This document shows positions 1 to 5,179 of a DNA stretch of 22,528 nucleotides, one piece after another. Both the position numbers and the translations under genes were made by a program. Position 1 is the stretch's first letter. Each line of letters begins with the position of its first letter. The stretch lies in NCBI GenBank assembly GCA_016288175.1, contig JAEEYN010000146.1, positions 1-22,528 of the forward strand, read 5' to 3'. The notes below the pieces were generated by a model. The model had not been told where the DNA came from. It did not search any database and worked only from the letters and a program-made list of their open reading frames with translations. The stretch is from Bacillota bacterium (GTDB lineage Bacteria; Bacillota; Clostridia; Christensenellales; CAG-138).

Positions 1-2
1 AG

Positions 3-209
3 GTCCTGCGCTGGCTTTTCGAGGATATGGAGCTGGACGCGGTCTTCTGCGGGCATTTCAAAACAAATTCTCAGTCCGCCCGCGTGCAGGAAAAATGCGG
101 ATTCCGCCACCACTCCTTCGGCATGTATGAAACATCGTTCGGCACCGTAGTGGAGGACGAAAGGAACTATTTGACACGCGGGGATTGGCTGCGGAGAAAC
201 CGCGATTAA
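3..209 (+). CDS. GNAT family N-acetyltransferase, C-terminal part (5' end outside window)
   Basis: Reading frame open from the window edge to a TAA stop; only the last 68 residues are visible. They match the C-terminal third of RimJ/RimL-type GNAT acetyltransferases, which move an acetyl group from acetyl-CoA to an amine. The diagnostic stretch is N-x-Q-S-A-R-V-Q-E-K-C-G-F, corresponding to the family's last acetyl-CoA-binding helix and strand, followed by a tail ending L-T-R-G-D-W as in many Firmicutes relatives. The substrate cannot be predicted from this fragment. A terminator follows 20 bases after the stop, so it ends a transcript. Its last 35 codons are repeated in degenerate form at 1933-2040. 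Confidence 0.8.
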   Translation, partial: VLRWLFEDMELDAVFCGHFKTNSQSARVQEKCGFRHHSFGMYETSFGTVVEDERNYLTRGDWLRRNRD

Positions 210-228
210 ACAATGAACCGGTTCGGTG

Positions 229-251
229 AAGAGCGCTTCGGCGCTCTTTTT
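229..251 (+). terminator. Rho-independent terminator after the acetyltransferase gene
   Basis: Seven-pair stem AGAGCGC/GCGCTCT around a TTCG tetraloop, followed by a run of five T. It lies 20 bases after the stop codon. Confidence 0.85.
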
Positions 252-270
252 GCTTATCTGAAACCCGGAG

Positions 271-350
271 TGAAAAATATATTTTCAAGTCTGCTTTACT
301 TTAGATAGAACAGCCATTACATTATAAGGGAGGAAATATGCGGTTTCCGC
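271..350 (+). repeat. Direct repeat R, copy 1, upstream of the lipoprotein gene
   Basis: An 80-base stretch that returns at 1863-1944 on the same strand. The last 36 bases (315-350 and 1909-1944) are identical and contain a strong ribosome-binding-site-like GGGAGG followed by ATATGCGGTTTCCGC; the first part shares a GAAAATATATTTTCAA core with scattered differences between. In copy 1 the similarity stops at 350; in copy 2 it runs on into an acetyltransferase 3' fragment. The two copies bracket the lipoprotein gene. Confidence 0.8.
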
Positions 351-364
351 AAGGGGCATGTTAA

Positions 365-390
365 GGCGCCCGGTCCGCTTTCCGGGCGCC
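365..390. repeat. Perfect GC-rich inverted repeat in the lipoprotein upstream region
   Basis: GGCGCCCGG and CCGGGCGCC, nine pairs with an eight-base spacer. There is no T-run, so it is not a typical terminator; it could form an RNA hairpin in a long leader or be a protein site. The rest of 391-569 holds no recognisable gene and no convincing promoter; a weak TTGTTACAATGG stretch near 481 is the only candidate. Confidence 0.55.
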
Positions 391-569
391 GCCCCGAACG
401 GGACAAGCCCCGAATCAACGGCTCCGGCTGCGAGCCGCATGAACGGGGAGGCATTTCTTCTCTCAGGCATCACAATGAGGTTGTTACAATGGTTCTCTGA
501 TACTGACTGCATAATGTCGAAATCAGGAAAAAGAAAGTGAACACCAATCAAATTAAGGAGGTAACAACT

Positions 570-1859
570 ATGCTCCGTTTCAAGAAGACCCTCATCCTGC
601 TCCTCGCTTTACTGCTGCTTCCCATCGCCGCGTGTAAAAATATCGGGTATGAAGCCGAACCGACCGCTGCGCCTTCAATACCCGCGCCATATGAGTCCGG
701 CATGACTTACCACGATGTTTATGATCCCTTTACGGATTTCGACAACTGCTTTGGCAGAGGCTACCCCGGATTTGCGGAAAGTGAAGACGCCTATTACTAT
801 ATTTCCACTGTTGGAAACTATATTTATTATTATGATAAGCTCACAGGCGAACGCGGGGTGCTTTGCGGAAGGCCCGAGTGTTTACACGACAAAAATGAAA
901 TTAACGAGGATTGCAACGGCTGTATTCGCGCCGATGGAATAATTAATTATTATAAAGGGCAGCTTTATTATACCGGCTATTCAGACTATGGCGATTCGCA
1001 GGTCCGCCGGTCTCTTTACCGAATGGAACCGGATGGAACGAAGCGCGAAAGACTTTTTCCTTTTACGTGTTCAATCCAATACTATCCGGGCATTACGCTG
1101 ATACACCGTGGAAAGCTTTACGGCTGGACAAACAATTCCGTTGTGGAATCCGCAGCACCGATGCAAAATGCCAATCTATCCTGCTGGGATATTGAGACAG
1201 GCGAATACAAACTGATTTACGACCGAACAGATGAAGTCAGCAACGCCCGCTTAAGCGTATTTTGCTTCGGAAAATACGTCTACATATGCGATTCATATTT
1301 TTATCCGAACGACCTTGAGAGGGGAACCACGGTCATAATACTGCGTTGGGACACCGAGAAGGAAGAGCTTGAAAGCGTCTACCGCGGCGACGGATACAGC
1401 GGCTGCTATTTCAATATCTGGGTCGAGTCTGAAAACAGGATATTTTTCGCTCCGATAATGGAACCGGATAAAAGCGGATCTATAACGGTTTATTGCCTTT
1501 GCGACAGCGAGGTAAGCGCAGCTGTCACAGTTGAAGGCAGCTATTCCGCATTTTTGATCGACGGAGCGTTTTTATTTTTCGGCAGAGGGGTTGGCTTGGA
1601 CGAGCAATACGCTCTGATAACAGACTTTGAGGGAAGCACACTATATGAAGGAGACTGGGACATTGACGTCCTTGAAGCGCTTCCGGGCTCACCCGACTGC
1701 ATTGGTTATTCCGCAGTTTACGGGAGTAAGGATACGGTCTACATAGTTTATGAGCTTGATTACCGCAAGGATCCCCGTTTTCGCCAGTGCATCGTACGTT
1801 ATGATCTCAGCGACGGCGAGATCGTCGATTCGAAGCTGCTCTGCGTGTCAAAATGGTGA
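570..1859 (+). CDS. Putative beta-propeller-like surface lipoprotein with a CxxxxCxH motif
   Basis: 429-residue predicted lipoprotein of unknown function. The ATG at 570 is chosen because AAGGAGG lies eight bases upstream; an in-frame GTG at 537 has no such site. The signal peptide has positive residues, a long Leu stretch and a lipobox ending A-A-C at Cys22. The mature part starts with a Pro/Ala-rich spacer, then a cysteine motif (Cys99, Cys104, His106, Cys115, Cys118; CGRPECLH core) and repeated short beta-strand blocks such as YYYI, LYYTG and LYGW, each about 40-60 residues apart, typical of propeller-like extracytoplasmic proteins of Clostridia. The CxxxxCxH motif recurs in a large uncharacterised Firmicutes family, as I recall it. 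The gene is visibly richer in A and T than its neighbours and lies between two direct repeats, suggesting it was acquired or duplicated as a unit. No enzyme motif is seen. Confidence 0.75.
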   Translation: MLRFKKTLILLLALLLLPIAACKNIGYEAEPTAAPSIPAPYESGMTYHDVYDPFTDFDNCFGRGYPGFAESEDAYYYISTVGNYIYYYDKLTGERGVLCGRPECLHDKNEINEDCNGCIRADGIINYYKGQLYYTGYSDYGDSQVRRSLYRMEPDGTKRERLFPFTCSIQYYPGITLIHRGKLYGWTNNSVVESAAPMQNANLSCWDIETGEYKLIYDRTDEVSNARLSVFCFGKYVYICDSYFYPNDLERGTTVIILRWDTEKEELESVYRGDGYSGCYFNIWVESENRIFFAPIMEPDKSGSITVYCLCDSEVSAAVTVEGSYSAFLIDGAFLFFGRGVGLDEQYALITDFEGSTLYEGDWDIDVLEALPGSPDCIGYSAVYGSKDTVYIVYELDYRKDPRFRQCIVRYDLSDGEIVDSKLLCVSKW

Positions 1860-1862
1860 GGG

Positions 1863-1944
1863 GCGAAAATATATTTTCAAAATCAGCGTTACTTTTGCCA
1901 AAAACAGTCATTACATTATAAGGGAGGAAATATGCGGTTTCCGC
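1863..1944 (+). repeat. Direct repeat R, copy 2, right after the lipoprotein stop codon
   Basis: Second copy of the repeat at 271-350, beginning three bases after the lipoprotein stop. Positions 1909-1944 are identical to 315-350. It ends inside the acetyltransferase-like fragment, so the fragment and the repeat form one continuous unit here. Confidence 0.8.
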
Positions 1945-2040
1945 CACCACTCCTCCGGCACATACCAAACGCAGTTCGGCGCCATGGTGGAGGACGAAAG
2001 GAACTATTTGACACGCGGGGATTGGCTTGCGCGTAGGTGA
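1933..2040 (+). pseudogene. Acetyltransferase 3'-end fragment (decayed duplicate of the first gene)
   Basis: Thirty-five codons plus TGA that match the last part of the acetyltransferase at the window start: 27 of 35 residues are identical, and 41 bases (1987-2027 versus 150-190) are identical at DNA level. There is no N-terminal or acetyl-CoA-binding part, so it cannot be a working enzyme. Upstream it fuses directly to repeat R. An overlapping frame starting at the ATG in 1932-1934 behind GGGAGG would give a 34-residue peptide, which I consider accidental. Confidence 0.75.
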
Positions 2041-2153
2041 CAGCATTTAAACCGAATACCCAAAACAGAAAACGGACGCTTTGCCGCGCTTCTCCTGACA
2101 TACTCACAAACCTTCCGCCGAAGCGTGAATACACTTTTAACCTGTATACAAGC

Positions 2154-2184
2154 AAACCGCCGTTCATCCTGAGCGGCGGTTTTA
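2154..2184 (+). terminator. Stem-loop terminator after the acetyltransferase fragment
   Basis: AAACCGCCG and CGGCGGTTT form a nine-pair stem around an eleven-base loop, ending in TTTTAG. The T-run is short. It would end read-through from the lipoprotein gene. Nothing gene-like was seen in 2041-2153. Confidence 0.6.
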
Positions 2185-2268
2185 GTATCAACAAATTATT
2201 AACTGCATATTGTCGGGGCGTATTTCATCCGCCCGCCGGCCGGAGTCTATACTTCTTAAGCGTTTTAT

Positions 2269-2296
2269 TTGAATTTCAGCGTTTTTATGTTATAAT
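2269..2296 (+). promoter_or_regulatory. Sigma-A-type promoter for a short plus-strand transcript
   Basis: -35 TTGAAT (2269-2274), 16-base spacer, consensus -10 TATAAT (2291-2296). The next gene on this strand is far away; only a terminator at 2364-2391 follows. Confidence 0.6.
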
Positions 2297-2302
2297 ATCT
2301 GC

Positions 2303-2391
2303 CGAGCGGACGGCTGCCTGCAGGACACTGTCCGCATGAAAGAAGAATCACTATGAAAAACGGAAAACGGACGCTTTACGGCGTCCGTTTT
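2303..2391 (+). ncRNA. Candidate small RNA, plus strand
   Basis: Inferred from a good promoter ending at 2296 and a terminator at 2364-2391, giving a transcript of about 90 bases. Its 5' part can fold through GCGGAC (2306-2311) with GTCCGC (2330-2335), enclosing a CCTGCAGG palindrome. The only possible ORF in it is ATG AAA GAA GAA TCA CTA TGA, too short to support. No known RNA family was recognised. Confidence 0.3.
2364..2391. terminator. Bidirectional terminator between two facing promoters
   Basis: AAAACGGACGC and GCGTCCGTTTT pair over eleven bases around a six-base loop. The A and T ends give a T-tail in both directions, and on the minus strand another T-run lies three bases further on. 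A partial sister of this stem sequence (AAAACGGACGCTTT) occurs near 2070. Confidence 0.8.
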
Positions 2392-2454
2392 ATTGTTGCT
2401 GCATCGTGTTCCTTTCGTTAATGCGGCAGCCTGGCGGGGGCCGGAGCCTTCACC
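2364..2454 (-). ncRNA. Candidate small RNA, minus strand, convergent with the plus-strand one
   Basis: Inferred from the minus-strand promoter at 2461-2489 and the shared terminator. The approximately 90-base transcript would be rich in G and C near its 5' end and could pair GCTGC with GCAGC around the middle. It contains GAAAGGAACACGATG followed by three Gln codons and TAA, which is too short to be called a gene. No known RNA family was recognised. Confidence 0.3.
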
Positions 2455-2460
2455 ATACGT

Positions 2461-2489
2461 ATCATAGCACCTGATTCGATTCTTGTCAG
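2461..2489 (-). promoter_or_regulatory. Sigma-A-type promoter, minus strand
   Basis: On the minus strand: -35 CTGACA (2489-2484), 17-base spacer, -10 TATGAT (2466-2461). It lies beyond the rplA terminator and points away from rplA towards the 2364-2391 terminator. Confidence 0.6.
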
Positions 2490-2531
2490 CACATAAAAAT
2501 GTACTTTGCGGCTTTTTTCCGAAAATCGCAT

Positions 2532-2559
2532 AAAAAAGCAGCCTCCCGAAGGAAGCTGC
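2532..2559 (-). terminator. Terminator of the ribosomal operon, after rplA
   Basis: On the minus strand GCAGCTTCC, loop TTCG, GGAGGCTGC (one G-U pair) and six T. A second GC-rich stem with CCGGC/GCCGG lies between it and the rplA stop. It shows that the operon ends after rplA. Confidence 0.85.
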
Positions 2560-2595
2560 CCGGTTCCGGCCGAAGCCGGTTGGAGTTGAATTCAA

Positions 2596-3285
2596 TCAGA
2601 ACTTCATTCCGTTGAACTTGACGCCGGGGCCCATGGTGGTGGAGAGTACGAGGCTCTTGATGTAGGTACCCTTCGCCGCGGCGGGCTTCGCCTTGATGAT
2701 GGCGTCCATCAGGGTGTTGAGGTTCTCGGTGAGCTTTTCCTTGCCGAAGCTGACCTTGCCGACGGGGCAATGGCAGATGTTGGTCTTATCAACACGATAC
2801 TCGACCTTACCGGCTTTGATATCATGGACAGCCTTGGTGACGTCCATGGTAACGGTGCCGCTCTTCGGGTTCGGCATGAGGCCCTTAGGACCGAGGACGC
2901 GGCCGATGCGGCCGACAACGCCCATCATATCCGGGGTCGCGACGCAGACGTCGAAACCGAACCAGTTCTCCTTCTGGATCTTCTGGACCATTTCTTCATC
3001 GCCTACGAAATCCGCGCCTGCCTCCTGCGCTTCGCGGGCCTTGTCGCCCTTTGCGAAAACGAGGACGCGGACGACCTTACCGGTGCCGTGGGGCAGAACG
3101 ACAGCGCCGCGGACCTGCTGGTCTGCATGGCGGGAGTCAACGCCGAGACGGATATGTGCTTCAACAGTTTCGTCGAACTTTGCGTGCGCGGTCGCGAGAA
3201 CGGCTTCGAGACCCTCTTCGGGATCGTAAAGCTTCTGCTTGTCGAACGCTTTCAGACTTTCATTATACTTTTTGCCGTGCTTCAT
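2596..3285 (-). CDS. rplA: 50S ribosomal protein L1
   Basis: 229 residues, full length for bacterial L1. It binds 23S rRNA at the mobile L1 stalk and helps release deacylated tRNA; L1 can also bind its own mRNA as a repressor. Recognisable stretches are MKHGKKYNESLKAFD at the start, VVLPHGTGKVVRVLVFAKGD, the WFGFDVCVATPDMMGVVGRI region, LGPKGLMPNPKSGTV and the C-terminal SLVLSTTMGPGVKFN. It starts 15 bases after the rplK stop codon, with an AGAGAGG-like site in the gap. In most Firmicutes rplJ and rplL follow; here a terminator follows at once. Confidence 0.97.
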   Translation of the reverse strand: MKHGKKYNESLKAFDKQKLYDPEEGLEAVLATAHAKFDETVEAHIRLGVDSRHADQQVRGAVVLPHGTGKVVRVLVFAKGDKAREAQEAGADFVGDEEMVQKIQKENWFGFDVCVATPDMMGVVGRIGRVLGPKGLMPNPKSGTVTMDVTKAVHDIKAGKVEYRVDKTNICHCPVGKVSFGKEKLTENLNTLMDAIIKAKPAAAKGTYIKSLVLSTTMGPGVKFNGMKF

Positions 3286-3300
3286 GTTCGTTTACCTCTC

Positions 3301-3726
3301 TTAGTCGATGACGTCGACGCCCATGCTGCGGGCGGTACCGGCGACCATGCTCATTGCCGCTTCAACGCTTGCAGCGTTAAGGTCGGGCATCTTGAGCTCG
3401 GCGATCTCCTTGACCTGGGCCTTGGTGATCTTCGCGACCTTGGTCTTGCCGGGAGTGGGGGCACCCTTCTCGATTCCGCAGGCTTTCTTGATAAGGATGG
3501 ATGCGGGAGGGGTCTTGGTAATGAAAGTGAACGAGCGATCCTGATAAACAGTGATGACAACGGGAATGATGAGGCCCGCCTGCTTTGCGGTGCGCTCATT
3601 GAATTCCTTGCAGAATCCCATGATGTTTACGCCGTGCTGACCGAGTGCGGGGCCGACCGGCGGGGCAGGTGTTGCTTTGCCTGCAGGGATCTGCAGCTTG
3701 ACAAAGCCGGTAATCTTCTTTGCCAT
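3301..3726 (-). CDS. rplK: 50S ribosomal protein L11
   Basis: 141 residues, normal length. L11 forms the base of the GTPase-associated stalk on 23S rRNA and takes part in factor binding and the stringent response. Hallmarks seen: MAKKITGFVKLQIPAGKATP, PPVGPALGQHGVNIMGFCKE, the linker with ITVYQDRSFTF, and the RNA-binding C-terminal domain ending GTARSMGVDVID. A strong AGGAGG precedes the ATG. The 123-base gap to nusG carries an L1-type leader element, so the rplK-rplA pair may be separately controlled. Confidence 0.97.
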   Translation of the reverse strand: MAKKITGFVKLQIPAGKATPAPPVGPALGQHGVNIMGFCKEFNERTAKQAGLIIPVVITVYQDRSFTFITKTPPASILIKKACGIEKGAPTPGKTKVAKITKAQVKEIAELKMPDLNAASVEAAMSMVAGTARSMGVDVID

Positions 3727-3750
3727 TTTGATTTTCCTCCTAAATATAAT

Positions 3751-3793
3751 GTGGTGCGAGCGGTTGACGGCCGGTGGCCGCCATTCCTCCCAC
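3751..3793 (-). promoter_or_regulatory. Candidate L1-binding autoregulatory leader upstream of rplK
   Basis: Within the nusG-rplK gap the minus strand reads GTGGGAGG (3793-3786), a GC-rich middle with GGCGGCC/GGCCG, then AACCGCTCGCACCAC (3765-3751). The GUGGGAG ... ACCAC arrangement is the kind found ahead of rplK in many Gram-positive bacteria, where L1 represses translation of rplK-rplA. A separate GGCCG/CGGCC stem sits just upstream at 3801-3816. The assignment is by resemblance, not proof. Confidence 0.45.
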
Positions 3794-3849
3794 TATGCAA
3801 GGCCGAGGGAACGGCCGAACATACTGGAATTACGGTGAAGCTTTTTCGA

Positions 3850-4410
3850 TTAAAGCTTCTGAACTTCGACGAAGTCGAGTTCGATCGGCGTGTCCTTTCC
3901 GAAGAGGGAGATCAGCAGCTTCACGCGCTGCTTCTCGACGTCGACGTTCTGGACGGTGCCGATAAAGTTGTTGAACGGGCCGGAGATGACGCGGACGCTT
4001 TCGCCGGGCTCGATATCGAGCTTCAGCTGCATACGCTCAACGCCCATTGCGGTTACCTCCTCATCGGTGAGGGGGATGGGTTTCGATCCCGGGCCGACGA
4101 AGCCCGTGACGCCGCTGGTGTTGCGAACAACATACCAGGTCTTGTCGTTCATGATCATCTTGACCATGACATAACCGGGGTACACCTTGCGAAGCACAGT
4201 CTTGGGCTTCTTGGAGCCTTCCCTAAGCTCCGTCACCTGCTCCGTAGGATACTTGACTTCGAGGATCAGGTCCTGCAGGCCGCGGTTCTCGATCGTCTTT
4301 TCGAGGTCTTCCTTGACCTTGTTCTCGTAGCCGGAGTAGGTATGGACGACGTACCACCGAGCATCAAGAGGGGTATCATCCCCGTAATGAGTTCTTACTT
4401 CGTCCGTCAT
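3850..4410 (-). CDS. nusG: Transcription termination/antitermination protein NusG
   Basis: 186 residues. NusG binds the RNA polymerase clamp and modulates pausing, termination and coupling to ribosomes. The NGN domain starts at about residue 17 (ARWYVVHTYSGYENKV) and includes the PGYVMVKMIMNDKTWYVVRN and GVTGFVG signatures; the KOW domain follows from about 130, with EPGESVRVISGPFNNFIGTV and a C-terminal ELDFVEVQKL. It lies 13 bases after secE, with AGGACAG as the ribosome binding site, the usual secE-nusG arrangement. Confidence 0.97.
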   Translation of the reverse strand: MTDEVRTHYGDDTPLDARWYVVHTYSGYENKVKEDLEKTIENRGLQDLILEVKYPTEQVTELREGSKKPKTVLRKVYPGYVMVKMIMNDKTWYVVRNTSGVTGFVGPGSKPIPLTDEEVTAMGVERMQLKLDIEPGESVRVISGPFNNFIGTVQNVDVEKQRVKLLISLFGKDTPIELDFVEVQKL

Positions 4411-4423
4411 AGGTCTGTCCTGA

Positions 4424-4714
4424 TTACGGAGCGGGGGTGATGGTCGGAACCGCGGTGGCCGCGGGAGCGTTGCCGCCTAAGTCCAGAAGAGCCTTGACGC
4501 CGCTGCTGAACGCAAGGTCGAGGACCCACATGATCACAGCCATCAGAGCGACGAACGCGATAACGGCGATGGTGTAGTTGATGACCTCTTTCTTGGTGGG
4601 CCAGGTCAGCTTCTTGGTTTCCGAGAAAACTTCCTTGAAGTAAGTGCCGATCCTCTTGAAGATGTTGGGCTTTTTGGCGCCGCTCTTCTTTTCGGCTGTT
4701 TCTTTCTTAGCCAT
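4424..4714 (-). CDS. secE: Preprotein translocase subunit SecE
   Basis: 96 residues, single-membrane-span SecE, an essential partner of SecY in the protein-conducting channel. A Lys-rich N-terminus leads to the conserved amphipathic region FKEVFSETKKLTWPTKKEV (residues 26-44), then one transmembrane helix at about 46-69. AAGGAG precedes the ATG and overlaps the end of rpmG. Unusual is a C-terminal extension of about 20 residues, rich in Ala, Thr and Pro and ending TITPAP, beyond the typical end of short Gram-positive SecE proteins. Confidence 0.95.
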   Translation of the reverse strand: MAKKETAEKKSGAKKPNIFKRIGTYFKEVFSETKKLTWPTKKEVINYTIAVIAFVALMAVIMWVLDLAFSSGVKALLDLGGNAPAATAVPTITPAP

Positions 4715-4725
4715 TTGACGACTCC

Positions 4726-4875
4726 TTACTTCGCTTCCTTATGGATGGTGTGCTTGCGGCAGAAACGGCAATACTTGGAGAGCTCGATCCTGTCGGGATC
4801 GTTCTTCTTGTTCTTGAAAGTATTGTAGTTCCTCTGCTTGCATTCCGAGCAGGCGAGTGTGATTTTTACGCGCAT
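4726..4875 (-). CDS. rpmG: 50S ribosomal protein L33
   Basis: 49 residues, too short for many ORF cut-offs but certain by sequence: starts MRVKITLACSECKQRNYNTF, has the second pair in YCRFCRKHTIH. The two CxxC pairs (Cys9/Cys12 and Cys36/Cys39) make this the zinc-binding type of L33, replaced by a Cys-free paralogue under zinc starvation in some Firmicutes. GGAGG precedes the ATG. It is the first gene of the rpmG-secE-nusG-rplK-rplA operon. Its stop codon lies 11 bases before the secE start. Confidence 0.96.
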   Translation of the reverse strand: MRVKITLACSECKQRNYNTFKNKKNDPDRIELSKYCRFCRKHTIHKEAK

Positions 4876-4919
4876 GGTAGAGCCTCCTTTTCTTACGCTT
4901 TTCAATTTCGCGGTCCGGC

Positions 4920-4996
4920 GGCGGAGCTTTCGCCTCCGCCAAGCAGAAACGCCTTATCCGCAAAATCGCAACTCAAATAAAGCCCCGCAATGGGGC
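4920..4996 (-). promoter_or_regulatory. Leader of the ribosomal operon with two hairpins
   Basis: Downstream of the rpmG promoter the minus strand carries a 5'-proximal stem GCCCC/GGGGC (4996-4982) followed by TTTATTT, then a perfect stem GGCGGAG/CTCCGCC (4940-4920). The first resembles a weak terminator but starts only a few bases after the expected transcription start, so it may instead protect the 5' end. The leader is about 125 bases long; no known riboswitch was recognised. Confidence 0.4.
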
Positions 4997-5005
4997 GTAC
5001 GCAAT

Positions 5006-5034
5006 ATTCTACTGCACCGATCGGCTTTTGTCAA
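5006..5034 (-). promoter_or_regulatory. Strong sigma-A promoter of the rpmG-secE-nusG-rplK-rplA operon
   Basis: On the minus strand: perfect -35 TTGACA (5034-5029), 17-base spacer, -10 TAGAAT (5011-5006). Transcription should start near 4999. Confidence 0.85.
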
Positions 5035-5137
5035 TCCCTTTTTCACCCCGAATGCACGGTTTTTCCGGGATTTCGGCAATATATTTGCAGGGATCGCGGC
5101 CGCGGCGCTCGGATCGCGGAAAACGCGGCGGAAGAAA

Positions 5138-5166
5138 GCCCCGGGCCGTTGGGAACGGCCCGGGGG
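5138..5166 (-). terminator. Terminator after the protease gene
   Basis: Perfect twelve-pair stem CCCCGGGCCGTT/AACGGCCCGGGG around CCC, followed on the minus strand by CTTTCTT. It separates the protease from the ribosomal operon downstream. Confidence 0.85.
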
Positions 5167-5179
5167 GTGTCGAAGACGA

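Noticed and set aside
1932..2036. 34-codon frame starting at the ATG behind GGGAGG in repeat R copy 2
   Set aside because: It lies in another frame over the acetyltransferase fragment; in repeat copy 1 the same ATG leads to a different sequence and stops after a few codons. The acetyltransferase similarity explains the sequence better.
2395..2409. Mini-frame on the minus strand (Met-Gln-Gln-Gln-stop) with an AAAGGA-like site
   Set aside because: Too short to be supported as a peptide gene; noted only within the candidate small RNA.
2770..4440. Long plus-strand open frame (556 codons) across the ribosomal operon
   Set aside because: It is antisense to rplA, rplK, nusG and secE, all of which are unmistakable; it has no ribosome binding site and no recognisable protein.
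4877..5040. A tRNA gene ahead of secE, as found in some Firmicutes
   Set aside because: No cloverleaf, no T-loop GTTCGA-like sequence and no CCA end could be found; the region holds a promoter and leader hairpins.
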